From contig OY288257.1 in assembly GCA_958450325.1 (NCBI GenBank), forward strand, positions 61,155,718 to 61,219,717: a stretch of 64,000 nt of DNA, in the 5' to 3' direction. The notes below the pieces were generated by a model that ran no database searches, was not told where the DNA came from, and saw nothing but the letters and a program-made list of their open reading frames with translations. The stretch comes from Agrostemma githago. Lineage: Eukaryota; Streptophyta; Magnoliopsida; Caryophyllales; Caryophyllaceae. Both the position numbers and the translations under genes were made by a program. Shown one piece after another: positions 10,687 through 20,055 of this stretch (position 1 is its first letter; each line of letters starts with the position of its first letter).

Positions 10687-11645
10687 CCGACGCCAAAGAC
10701 TTGACTCAAAAGTGCAGGAAATGTCAGCTTTTTGCCCCATCCATCCATGCCCCGGCCCAGGAGCTCAGGCCAATCCTGTCCCCCATCCCCTTCGCTCAGT
10801 GGGGGATGGACATACTAGGACCTTTTGCGGTGGCCACCGGGGGAAGAAAGTTCTTGATCGTAGCTATCGACTAATTCACCAAGTGGGTAGAAGCTGAGGC
10901 AGTGCCTAACATCACTGAGCCTGCAGTCAGGAAGGTGATATGGCGGAACATTATCACTAGATTCGGCCTGCCAAAAATGTTAGTGTTTGATCATGGAAGG
11001 CAATTCGATAATGACCCCCTAAGAATCTGGCTGGAAGGTCATGGAGTCGCAGTTGCTTACTCTGCCGTCTGCCACCCTCAAACCAACGGACAGGCAGAGG
11101 CAGCCAACAAGCAGATCCTGAATGGCCTCAAGAAAATGGTAGATAACCTCAAAGGCAGGTGGGCCGACGAGCTCCCCAGCATACTCTGGTCAATCCGGAC
11201 CACCCGAAAGGAATTTACGGGCCAGACCCCGTTCGGCCTGGTATATGGTGCAGAGGCTCTATTACCAATCGAGGTCAGGATCCCTTCCCTGCGCTCCCTA
11301 CAGTACGACCAGGCTGCGAATGAAGTAACAATGGCTGAGGCCCTAGATCTGGTCAGTGAGGTGAGGGAGGAGGCCAGTGCCAATATCGTCGCCTACCAGC
11401 AACGAATGAGGAAGGCGTATAATAAGAGAGTGCATCAGCGAAATTTTCAAATGGGTGATCTAGTCCTCAGAAAAACGCAGGCTGTGGGAAAATCGAAAGA
11501 GCACGGCAAACTCAGCGCTAACTGGGAAGGTCCATACCAAGTAACTCAAATCTTAGGGCCAGGCACGTATAAAATCGCCAATCTTGAGGGCCAAGAGTTG
11601 AGTGCTCACTGGAACGCAGACACCCTGAAGAAGTATTATGTCTAG
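10640..11645 (+). pseudogene. Integrase, N-terminally deleted and interrupted
   Basis: Read in the next frame, the sequence resumes at YYWPTLLTDA and continues through CRKC (the two cysteines of the zinc-binding HHCC domain; the histidine half is missing) into the catalytic core. The DDE residues are visible: WGMDILG, VFDHGRQFD and TNGQAEAANK. TAA at 10872-10874 interrupts AID-FTKWVEAEA where family members carry tyrosine. The C-terminus ends with a GPY-like stretch (WEGPYQVTQILGPGTYKI), typical of gypsy integrases, and stops at 11645. Relative to usual Tat elements about 100 residues between RNase H and integrase are lost. Such a copy cannot make a working integrase. Confidence 0.88.
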
Positions 11646-11880
11646 CAAGATTTTAAAATAGTTTTTTGTTTCCTGGAAAATTGGCGGAGAACGGTCAAAG
11701 AATGTCGACGGCTCCGACCACCCTTGTGGAAAATTTTTACAAAGAAATGAAAGAACTTCAAGTCTATACTCGTTGCCTGTTCAGACTTGCGTTTTCACAC
11801 ACAAACGAGCAGGGGGCAATAGGGGGAGGCCCCCTGTTGCCATAACTAAGGAAAATGGCCCCCCAACAAAAAATTCAAAT

Positions 11881-12165
11881 GCCACCCTGCTAGCCTCTGG
11901 GCAGGCAGGGGGCAGGCCCCCCGGACTTTGATCAAAAGCCGGGGACAGGCCAAATGAACAAGGACTGGGGGCAGGCCCCCCAACCTTGTATAAAAAACGC
12001 AGTGCCACCCTGCTAGCCTTTGGGCAGGCAGGGGGCAGGCCCCCCGGACTTTGATCAAAAGCCGGGGACAGGCCAAACGAACAAGGACTGGGGGCAGGCC
12101 CCCCAACCTTGTATAAAAAACGCAGTGCCACCCTGCTTACCTCCGGGCAGGCAGGGGGCAGGCCA
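11881..12165 (+). repeat. 123-bp tandem repeat in the retrotransposon 3' region
   Basis: Units begin GCCACCCTGCT at 11881, 12004 and 12127 (period exactly 123 bp); the third copy is partial. Units are almost identical. G/C-rich with GGGGGCAGGCCCCCC palindromes that could form hairpins. As 123 is divisible by 3, the antisense strand stays open across the array (11781-12182), which I regard as a by-product. Tandem arrays in this position are common in Tat/Ogre-type elements. Confidence 0.93.
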
Positions 12166-12341
12166 TACTCTGTGAAAAGCAAAGCAAGCAGAAATAGAGG
12201 GCAAATATTCGAAGATCAATCCAAGAAAGAGTAATATTGTTAAAACAAAACCCAAAATAAAGATCCGAAAAGGTCAGAACCTTACAGACAAGCTGGCCAT
12301 ACTAAGGCTCAGCATAAAAGAGTTATTGTCAAAGAAAAAGC

Positions 12342-13340
12342 CTAAGCATCAGGCACATCACGGCTGGGACCAGCAGGCTCCTTAGGGGCTCCGGCCGCCA
12401 GAGCTTCATTCTTGGCAGCATAGAGGTTTCGAAATGCGTCCTCGTCAAAGACAAGAAACATTTCCTTGATTACCTCCATAACAAGCTCCAAGGAGGAAGT
12501 AGCCCCATTTTCAAAACTCAAGTCCGTGGCAGCTTCAGCTTCCTTCAGGATGGCATCTTTCTCATCTTGCCACCCGGTTTGAGCCTGTTTGAAATCTGAG
12601 TCGACCTTGGACAGTTCCTCCTCCAAATCAGCTGCCTTCTTCTTGAAATGCTCCATCTCAGCCAGGGACGTTGTAGCACGCTCCACTGCCAGGCGGCTCT
12701 CCTGCAGTTCCACCTCCAGCTTGGACGCCTCCCTTACCGCCTTCTCCCCTTGGAGTTTCCACTGAATGGCCTGCCCTTTTGCTTCCTCCAAATCGCTCTC
12801 CTGCTTTGTCAGCTTGTCCCTCAAGCCAGCAATCAGGGTCACATCCCTTTCAACCATGTCTAGGCGATCAGAAGGAGGGGCCCCAGGGGTGACAGTCAGC
12901 TCCTCATCACTTAGGCGGCTGAGGGCCGCCAACTCGGCAGAGGCCTGCAACACCTTGGAAGTGCGCTGAATGTATTGGATCACCTGGTTGGAGGTAGTGG
13001 TTATAGACTGGGTAAGGCGGTCCGCCAAGACAGTGCCAGAGTCCGAAAGCAGGCCTGACACATCAACACTGTCGCCTGCGGTACAATGGAACTCTACATT
13101 TTCCTCCAAAAGGGAAGTGCCCGGGACGTCGTGAGCAGGGCGCTTCGCCTCGGGGGTCTCCACTTCAGCCTCCAAGTCAACCATAGGCACAGTCCCTGGA
13201 GTCTCCCTATTCCTCTTTCTCCTGTGGACCAAGGGAGCACTCTCCCCAGTCTGCTCAGAGTCCGCAGGGTGGGATCCCTGCGAAGTGTGAGTCCCGGCAG
13301 GAGAATCACCCTGCCGGTGAGCATGGGAGGGGGTCGCCAC
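12342..13340 (-). pseudogene. Antisense accessory ORF, C-terminal coiled-coil part
   Basis: 332 codons opposite to gag-pol. The first third is polar and carries a basic stretch (HRRKRNRETP) that could serve as a nuclear signal. The C-terminal ~200 residues are rich in E, K, Q, A and L with heptad-like spacing (KLEVELQESRLAVERATTSL), a likely coiled coil. The frame has no ATG at its head (it opens after a stop with GTG), so it is probably the 3' portion of the antisense gene whose 5' part is 13537-14676, joined by splicing or split by a frameshift in the 13330-13540 region, where a third frame (13094-13540) supplies plausible linker sequence. Confidence 0.6.
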
Positions 13341-13536
13341 AGAGTAACCTCAGCTTCCCCACCCTGAGCATTGGGGGAAGGAGCCGCCGGCTTTAGCCGT
13401 GGAGGGAAGGGGAGTCGTCTGCCAGAGGCGAATTCCTTCACAAACCTCATTAAGTTCTTCTCTCCTTTCTTGAAGTTGGAGGGAAGAGAAGGGCACTTTT
13501 GAGCAACAACGAATTCCTCGGACAGGCCAAGCCTCC

Positions 13537-14676
13537 TCACCTACTTCCTTGTCCAAAGGCGAGAAGCAGCACCTGCAGGACGGGTAAAAAGCCAGTTAAG
13601 GAAACAGGGATGGAAACCTCGAGAAAAATCAGGCCAATTGAAGCCCCTAAACTACCTTCAAGGCCGGGAATCAGGCCCAGCGGGGTCAGATATTCATCAG
13701 TGGTGATGAGATCTGCGTGAGGAAGCCAGAAAGCAGGCTCATTAGGGGGAGGCCCCTCAGTAACCTTAAACTTCTTAACCAAGCTCTCGTCTGCTTGGCT
13801 CAGCTTCACCTTCAGATCTTTTCCCCCGACGCCCGGATGGTATTCTTCACGGGTTTCCATACGGGTATGCACGTGATTCCTAAAGCGCCTAGGGATCCGC
13901 CACCCTGAAGCACTATGGACATACAGAAAATTATCTTTCCAGTCTTTCAGGCTGTTCAAAGCCGGCCAGACCAGAGCATATTTCTTCGACTTCAAAATGG
14001 ACCAGTACCCAGGGGAGTCATCCCCCCTTGATGAGGACACCATTTGTAGCCAAGTCATGGCGCGCAGGGCATCAATAGAGGGCCCTTCCCCATGAAAGAG
14101 GCAAGTCCAGGTGTAGGCCACCAAGGTCCTGATCGCCGAGGCAGTCAGCTGAGCAATGGCCACGTTCATCCTCCTAAAAACCTCCTCCAAGAAGGGGTGT
14201 AGAGGGAATCGTAGGCCAAATTCCAAGCTCTTGTGGTAAACTGCCACACAGCCGTCAGGAGGGCAGCACACCGTGTCTCTCTCCCCGGGAATTATAACAG
14301 TGTATCCCTCCCCAAAGTGATAAAATTTCTCAATCTCCCCGGCAGCATTGCTCTCCAGAATCAGGTCTCGATTCTTGGTTTCAGGGTAGGTCCTCAAAGG
14401 AACCAGGTATTTGTGTTTATCCAAGAAATACTTTTTCGCTTTCACCTTGGGAGCAAGGCCGGCAATGGTAGTAGGGTCTACCTCCAATGCACCGTCGTCG
14501 GAGTCGACAACGTCAAAAGGAGCGGGTTTGGGTGAGTTGGCACCCCCATCTTCCTCGGGGCGGTTTCCCCCGCCGGGTCTGACCCCGGAGGAAGAGGCTA
14601 GGTCGGATCTCCCCCCTCTCCTACCCTCCGTCCCTCCAGACAACGGACTAAAAGTAAGAGCGCGAGCACGAGACAT
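13537..14676 (-). CDS. Antisense accessory ORF of a Tat element (putative gypsy-type transposon domain, PF04195-like)
   Basis: 379 codons with a clear ATG at 14676. After a polar, Ser/Gly-rich N-terminus (about 60 residues) comes the conserved part: PPDGCVAVYHKSLEFGLRFP, FLEEVFRRMNVAIAQL and WRIPRRFRNHV. This pattern is what Pfam calls 'putative gypsy type transposon' and is carried antisense between integrase and 3' LTR in plant Tat-group elements (compare the antisense gene of maize Grande). The function is unknown; it is not needed for reverse transcription or integration. A TATA box lies at 14890-14898 on the same strand, about 215 bp upstream, and suggests an independent transcript. Frame intact. 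Confidence 0.75.
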   Translation of the reverse strand: MSRARALTFSPLSGGTEGRRGGRSDLASSSGVRPGGGNRPEEDGGANSPKPAPFDVVDSDDGALEVDPTTIAGLAPKVKAKKYFLDKHKYLVPLRTYPETKNRDLILESNAAGEIEKFYHFGEGYTVIIPGERDTVCCPPDGCVAVYHKSLEFGLRFPLHPFLEEVFRRMNVAIAQLTASAIRTLVAYTWTCLFHGEGPSIDALRAMTWLQMVSSSRGDDSPGYWSILKSKKYALVWPALNSLKDWKDNFLYVHSASGWRIPRRFRNHVHTRMETREEYHPGVGGKDLKVKLSQADESLVKKFKVTEGPPPNEPAFWLPHADLITTDEYLTPLGLIPGLEGSLGASIGLIFLEVSIPVSLTGFLPVLQVLLLAFGQGSR

Positions 14677-14889
14677 TCTATTTCGCGAAGGAGTATGAGA
14701 AAAAAGAGGAAGAAAAATGAAGAGTTGGAATCAAGATTCTAACCTATAAAGATGACTGTCGCTGAAAAAATCCGAAGTTAGGCGTCCCTCGAAATCTTGA
14801 AAGAGTTCTCAGCAAGCAAAGAGAGTGAGGAAGAAGCAGAGGTTTGAGTTTCGAAAGTGCTAAAAAGGGAATTAGGGGAAGAGAATGGG

Positions 14890-14898
14890 CTTATATAG
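14890..14898 (-). promoter_or_regulatory. Antisense TATA box for the 14676 ORF
   Basis: CTATATAAG on the minus strand, with an otherwise G/C-rich surrounding and the antisense ATG about 215 bp further on. Confidence 0.5.
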
Positions 14899-15059
14899 GT
14901 CCGGGCAACTGAAGGGTAACCTTTTCTCTGCAAGGCTCTCCCCGCAAACTACCCCCCACGTGTCACGTTTCTAACAACCAACCTCCTCTTCCCAAGAAGA
15001 GCCTCGAGAAGGCAAATAGGCGTCAAAGGACTAACACCCTCCCAATGACGTCACTCCCT

Positions 15060-15063
<4 letters not shown>

Positions 15064-15148
<85 letters not shown>
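15064..15148. repeat. (AT)n microsatellite inside the retrotransposon
   Basis: About 42 uninterrupted dinucleotides between the two antisense transcription units. Such length is unstable, so its size should vary between individuals. Confidence 0.95.
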
Positions 15149-15149
<1 letters not shown>

Positions 15150-15287
15150 GCAAACAAACAATAATAATGAACCGCCCGATCTTTTTCATTAGAATAAGCC
15201 CAAGAAATGGACAAGTTACAAAGCCTAGCTGAGTCACAAAAAGAGCCAGGAAGCCTGGCTCAACCTGCCTGCCTGACAAAGGCAAGG

Positions 15288-15872
15288 CTAGTCATCGCCA
15301 GAATCTGGGGAGTAATCCCCAGGACTATTATATCCCCCTACGTCGGAGCCCCAATCCCAGTCATCTGAGTCTTTAAAGGGGTCCGCAGACTCGGCGTCCT
15401 CATTCCAGCCAGAGGAGTAGCCCTGGCCGTCGCTGTCTCCGGAGTCACGGCTGCTAACGTCCTAATCCCTGCCATAGGGGACTGTCCGAGCATTGTCGCA
15501 AGAGCCACAGCCGACCTTCATTAGGGGAGAGGAAGGCCCTGATTCTGGAGAAGAAGTTAGCTTCGAACAGCTTGGGTCAAACTGCTCAGGATGCAGCCAG
15601 GGGAAGCATTCATGGCATCCCCTGTCGAAGCAGCCCCCACCCTGGGGGCAACGTTGGAACGTAGAAGGGGCCGGTGAAGCCCTCTTAGGACGCTTACCTG
15701 CCCTGACATGCGCCTTCTTTCCGAGTTTCCTATGAAGTCGGGTGCTGAATTGCCGGCTACGGCGAAGGGCACAGAAGGACATCCTGTGATACCTTAGCCT
15801 CCAACCTCCTTTCCAGCGGCGGGTCACCACCCGGGCCCCGCGATGAAGGAGAACTTTTGTAATCCATGACAT
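15288..15872 (-). pseudogene. Small antisense ORF, basic / Cys-rich / acidic, one in-frame TAG
   Basis: From ATG at 15872 the frame reads 136 codons to TAG (15462-15464) and then stays open for 58 more codons to a second TAG at 15288. The three parts differ in character: a strongly basic N-terminus (RRWKGGWRLRYHRM, KLGKKAHVRAGKRPKR), a Cys/His cluster (CPQGGGCFDRGCHECFPWLH), and an acidic, Asp/Ser/Trp-rich tail (DSDDWDWGSDVGG). The tail makes sense only if the first TAG was once a sense codon, CAG being the simplest. TATA-like TATAAAT lies at 15933-15939 on the same strand. I do not recognise the family. A basic arm plus Cys cluster could bind nucleic acid. Confidence 0.55.
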
Positions 15873-15932
15873 GTTTTCTTTGGGGAATAAGAAAGCTAAA
15901 GATGAATTGTGAAGAATGGCAGGAGGAACAGA

Positions 15933-15939
15933 ATTTATA
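15933..15939 (-). promoter_or_regulatory. TATA-like box for the small antisense ORF
   Basis: TATAAAT on the minus strand about 61 bp upstream of the ATG at 15872, allowing a short leader. Confidence 0.4.
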
Positions 15940-16220
15940 CAAGGAACTAGGGCTGTGCATTAATGGCGTTTCAACCACCCTGTAAGGGGAAACGACCAAT
16001 CACAGGATCTGCGCGTTACCCGAGAATCCGCTTTGCAAGAAGTAATCATTACCAGAAGAACATTCCAACCTTCCTTGTCATGACCAATGCGCTTGGGCCT
16101 CCAACCTCGGGAACAAGCAACGCATTAAAGGCAAGGGAGTCCAAAAGTCAACTGCACTACATCTCGAGAGACGCCTGCCAAGAGGAAGACCCTGCCTCCC
16201 TCTGGCCGGCGTGGGCCAAT

Positions 16221-16896
16221 TGATGGGAGTTGACTAAGTGCCACGGGTCGCCCGCTTGTGGCACCCTGGAATAATTCGCCCCAGGGTGAATTGAGGATTG
16301 CCCAGCAGGCTCGCCCTGCAAAAGACCACGGGAAAGCACTCCAAGGCTTGCGCCTGCTCGGCAGGGTCTTGCCGTCAGCCGAGCAGGGACACCAAGTCCC
16401 CTGCGTGCTGGTTTCCAGGGCGCCCAAACCCCCAGTACGAGCAGGGGAAACCGAGGGCCCATCCGTCATTTCGCCTCAGGTAATAGGAAGTGGGTGGATG
16501 AGGAGAGACCACGTGTCGTCCTCACGTCCACCCATTCTCCCGCTCTTTTCCCTCTCCTCCTCTCTCTCTTGTGAGAAGGTATAAATACCCACCCATTTCC
16601 CACTTAGAGGGGGTGGGATTTTCTCTCTCTAGACTCTTACTCCTAAAAACGCCGCCTAGCTCCTCACGAGTTAGGTTCATCAAGGCATTCACGGACTGAC
16701 TTAGGCATCGGAGAGGGTTCCCTCGGACAACCTCCGAGGCCCTGTGCGCTACTTGTGCAGGGAGCAGGCTCAATCCGCCGGGAAGGTCCGACCATAGGAG
16801 AGGGGAAGGGAGAGATCAAAGGAAGTCAAGTAAGCAATATCCGAATATTAAGAACCCGAATTCATAGTCGGGTTAATTGATTCCGTGACCAGAACA
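16221..16896 (+). repeat. 3' LTR
   Basis: 676 bp, begins TGATGGGAGTTGACTAAGTG and ends AGAACA, followed directly by ATATG. Differences from the 5' LTR include a shorter G run near 16605 and about 14 substitutions, most of them transitions. The TATA box is at 16580-16587; this LTR could drive reading into 16.9 kb onwards. Confidence 0.95.
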
Positions 16897-16901
16897 ATAT
16901 G

Positions 16902-17953
16902 GATTTGAGCCCAAATACATATTCATCAAAACAATTAATACATGTATTAAAGAATTACGGAGTATTTCCTTATTTAGTCTCTTAAATACAATCCTAAGGA
17001 TTGCATATATCATTCCCATATTAAATACTCGTATTAGTCATTTACTCGTATGTTAGAATATTTACTGTATATTATATGGTCTTGTATCTTTTGGGTTTAA
17101 CTGTACACAAATTACGAGTTCACGTTAAATGCAGACTTTAATATAAAGTCGACACCGTGATGCTTCGGTTTCGATGATCATCATTAAAGTTTGGGAATTA
17201 ATATTCCCTCCTACGTTACCCAATTACATGATAAGTGTAAGTAACAAACTCGTACAATAATCATATAAAGACACTTTACGAAACTCTGATAAAGTGACCG
17301 ACATTAAAAGATTGAAGGACTTGTTCAAGGTCTCCTATTCCATCTCAAGGGAAACATTAAAGCAAAAATGTTAAGGATATATGATAATGAAATTGATACA
17401 GCAGAGGGTGAAAAAGAGTCTTGCAATAGGATTAGATGAGAAGTACTAAGAAATTACACCAAATACGAAATAAAAATCGCAAAAACACGCTATAGATCTG
17501 AAGGCGCAGGCTGAGCTGCCCTGCGGTGGAGGAGAGGGCGCAGGCTGTTCTAGGACCGAACAGCTTGGGGCCCAGGCCTGCATCCGTTCCTCCAAATCAT
17601 CATTCCCGAGCTTTTTATAACTTTAATAAATTGGTGTTCTCGACTCCTTTATGGTACTTGATACTCGGACATGGACATGTCATTTACGTCATTTTTTGGT
17701 TCTTATGCCTCGGGGTCGGGGAGTCCTTTTGAGCCAATTTTGTTTACTTCATTCATTCTTCAAGAAAACTCAAGTCCAAATCTCGTACTACAAACGAGTC
17801 AACAACACACAATAGGCATAAAACCATGAATTAACGATAAACATCCGAAATCCAACAAATACATGTAAACCATGCAAAAGCGAGTCAAAGAACAATATAA
17901 ATACCATAATACGAGCCTAATTAATTAGCATGGTATGAATTGCTTTTATCAAC
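16902..17953. other. Spacer without recognisable gene
   Basis: AT-rich, with short G/C-rich words (GGCGCAGGCTG twice near 17503 and 17538). AAATACAATCCTAAGGATTG near 16985 is the inverted partner of the sequence before the retrotransposon at 5284-5337, so the element seems to have landed in or next to a small palindromic repeat. Nothing else seen. Confidence 0.5.
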
Positions 17954-18600
17954 GTGTTATCTTTTATAAAGAATAGACCAGTTGACTTTGGGCAAGTTTG
18001 TTTTCAAGGTGCCAGATCTCCAAAAACTGTGTATTAATTATACCCTACAATTTGAGCCGTCCGAGAGGTATTACTGGGCAAGGTCTCGTTTTTGTCAAGT
18101 TTTCTTACCTCGTCTCCGCGGACTCTTCAAGATATCTCCAATTCAATTTCATCCTCAAATAATAAGACCACGTCAATTTTGCATGGGTTTTCGGCTAAGA
18201 GCCGACGCGAGCTTATTGCTTTTCGATACTCGAAGTTCTCCTCCGTTTTGTCTTAAAGTTCTCGGATGACGTGTTATATATCATAAGGAATAGATCAGTC
18301 GATATTGGCCAAGTTTTATTCGGGGGCCCTAGCTAGATCTCCAAAAATCGTGTATTATATACTACTATGATTTGAGCCGTCCAGGAGGTAATACCAGCAA
18401 GGTCTTGTTTTCTTCCAGTTTTCTCATCACGTCTACGTGGACTCTTCACGATATCTCTAGTTTAGTTTCAGCCTCAAATAACAAGTTCATGTCCATTTAA
18501 CACGAATTTTCGGCTTAAAGCTGCTGACGAGAGCATATTACTTTTCGATGCTCGCAGTTTTAGTTCGTATTTCCGATCCTAAAAGTCTCGGATGAGGTGT
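17954..18600 (+). repeat. ~317-bp diverged tandem duplication upstream of the small gene
   Basis: Copy 1 (17954-18270) and copy 2 (18271-18600) both start GTGTTAT, share AGATCTCCAAAAA, TTTGAGCCGTCC, CAAGGTCT, CGTGGACTCTTCA-type, TTTTCGGCT and TCTCGGATGA blocks in the same order, and abut without spacer. They differ by numerous substitutions and small indels (roughly one quarter of positions by eye). The open frame 17982-18269 is not repeated in copy 2 and is unlikely to be a gene. It may be a duplicated promoter segment of the gene at 19049. Confidence 0.8.
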
Positions 18601-19048
18601 ACAGTGTAGTAGAAGAATCTATAAGGCTAATTTTGATTCCCCTGCCTTCTTTTGCTCTCCACTACACCTCTTGTGAGTTATACTTATACTGATTCTCAAC
18701 TCACTACTCACTACTCACTGACTACTGACTAGCATTGGCCATTCGCATATAGATAGGTATTTTCTTTCTTACTTTCTCTCTCTTTAATGTCTTCCACTAT
18801 ATACTCAATTAAGCCATGTTAAGACTGCATACCTAGCTCCAAAGTCCAAAGCCGCCCTCGTACCTCAGTAATTTAATTTACGGGAGTCCTTAAGACACTC
18901 AGGTTTGTTGTTGATACTTCAAATTCGAGTTAACTCGATTCTGAATATGTTGATACTAATGTTTGCAGCACATTGGCAATTGGGCAAATTGAGAATTGAT
19001 AGCCTTAATCTAATGTTTGCAGCACAGCCTATTCATAAAACATTACAA

Positions 19049-19420
19049 ATGACACCAGCTTCCACTGTTGAGGATGCAGCTGATGACATGACCCGAGAAT
19101 CGCTAATCGCTATCTCTAATGCCTTACCCGAAACTGATCCCACTTCACCTGCAGATTGTACAGAGAAGACACCTGAAGCTATCTCTAATGCCTTACCCGA
19201 AACTGATCTCACTTCACCTGCAGGATGTACAGAGAAGACACCTGAAGCTATCTCTAATGCCTTGCCCGAAACTGATCTCACTTCACCTGCAGAATCTACA
19301 GAGAAGACACCTGAAGTCGACGATCCTGTCACTGATAAGAAAGCCATTGAAGTAGACTATTGGTCTGAGCTAATATCATTGTCTTACTCTGCTCCTGATG
19401 AACCAGCTACCGACTCTTGA
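19049..19420 (+). CDS. Small acidic protein with three 23-residue repeats, unknown function
   Basis: I chose ATG 19049 (MTPASTVED); the frame is open back to 18905, but the upstream part contains two TTTGCAG/CACA acceptor-like sites (about 18967 and 19025) and a donor-like CAG/GTTTGT near 18900, so an intron in the 5' leader is likely. The protein would be about 123 residues: an acidic start, three copies of a unit beginning AISNALPETD and ending TEKTPE (codons at 19109, 19178, 19247; 69-bp period), then a tail ending YSAPDEPATDS. No membrane segment, signal peptide or known domain. Pro/Thr/Ser/Glu-rich, probably disordered. It could be a real lineage-specific gene or a remnant of a larger one. 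Confidence 0.4.
   Translation: MTPASTVEDAADDMTRESLIAISNALPETDPTSPADCTEKTPEAISNALPETDLTSPAGCTEKTPEAISNALPETDLTSPAESTEKTPEVDDPVTDKKAIEVDYWSELISLSYSAPDEPATDS
19109..19315 (+). repeat. 69-bp coding minisatellite, three units
   Basis: Three head-to-tail units, nearly identical, preserving frame. Unit-number variation would change protein length by 23 residues a step. Confidence 0.95.
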
Positions 19421-20055
19421 ATATTAGCTACAAAGGTGTGATTCGAATGTGATATCAGTTCATCTTCCTGCATTCTATTTGTATCAGAAAATTGATTCTA
19501 GGCCTTGTTCTTCCTGAAAAATTGGAAGTATTTCAGATCATCGTATATGCATATCCCCATGTTGCTACATTACGCTTGTCGTAAATGCGAGACAAATCCA
19601 GATACTAAACCAGGGCTTTTTCATTTATACAAATGGTTTAATAAGCTTGTCTCACATGTAAAATGATCACGTATCTTTTATCGCAATATCACAGTACATT
19701 GTACTGTATCATTGTACGCAAGCAACTCCCTTTAAAATGAATCAAACCAATTTCAATAAATGAATACATTCTCGACCAATCCTACACCAGAACCACTGTC
19801 CACTGTCAAAAGTTACTACTTACATGGCATACGATTTGTTAGCCAATATGGCACGCAGCCCAAAACTCTGGGAAGGGAACGGGATTCTACATCAGGACAT
19901 GTTATCGAATACAAAACTTCCGTGATAGTAAACAACACAATTTACAACCCTAATTACACACCCCCTTGGCCCTAGGACCTCTTCCGACATATTTTTCTGG
20001 CTGTCACAGACTTACACTGTTGTTAGAAGCTGTCCCGACAAAACTTGCATAGAAT
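19421..20055. other. Interval between the small gene and the SEC8 stop codon
   Basis: It should contain the 3' ends of both convergent genes. No standard AATAAA was assigned with confidence; AATAAATGAATAC near 19757 is on the plus strand. No other gene seen. Confidence 0.4.

Larger units (their letters stand above)
5371..16896 (+). mobile_element. Tat-lineage Ty3/gypsy LTR retrotransposon, structurally complete, coding-dead
   Basis: Two LTRs (5371-6050, 16221-16896) bound an 11.5-kb element flanked by the 5-bp duplication ATATG (5366-5370 and 16897-16901). Order: LTR, primer-binding site, gag-protease, RT, RNase H, second (archaeal-type) RNase H, integrase, long 3' region with 123-bp tandem repeats and antisense ORFs, LTR. 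The dual RNase H plus antisense ORFs downstream of integrase mark the Tat group (Tat/Ogre/Retand). By eye the LTRs differ at about 14 sites plus two indels over ~676 bp (about 2%); with the commonly used 1.3e-8 substitutions per site per year this gives roughly 0.8 million years. Coding defects: TAG at 6364 and 8557, a deletion near 10600-10650, and TAA at 10872. No clean polypurine tract is seen just before the 3' LTR. Confidence 0.95.

Noticed and set aside
10872..10874. TAA in integrase as a programmed readthrough site
   Set aside because: It lies inside the conserved catalytic core where relatives have tyrosine; simple mutation is enough.
11781..12182. 133-codon antisense ORF over the 123-bp repeats
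   Set aside because: It is open only because the repeat period is a multiple of three; no start context or homology.
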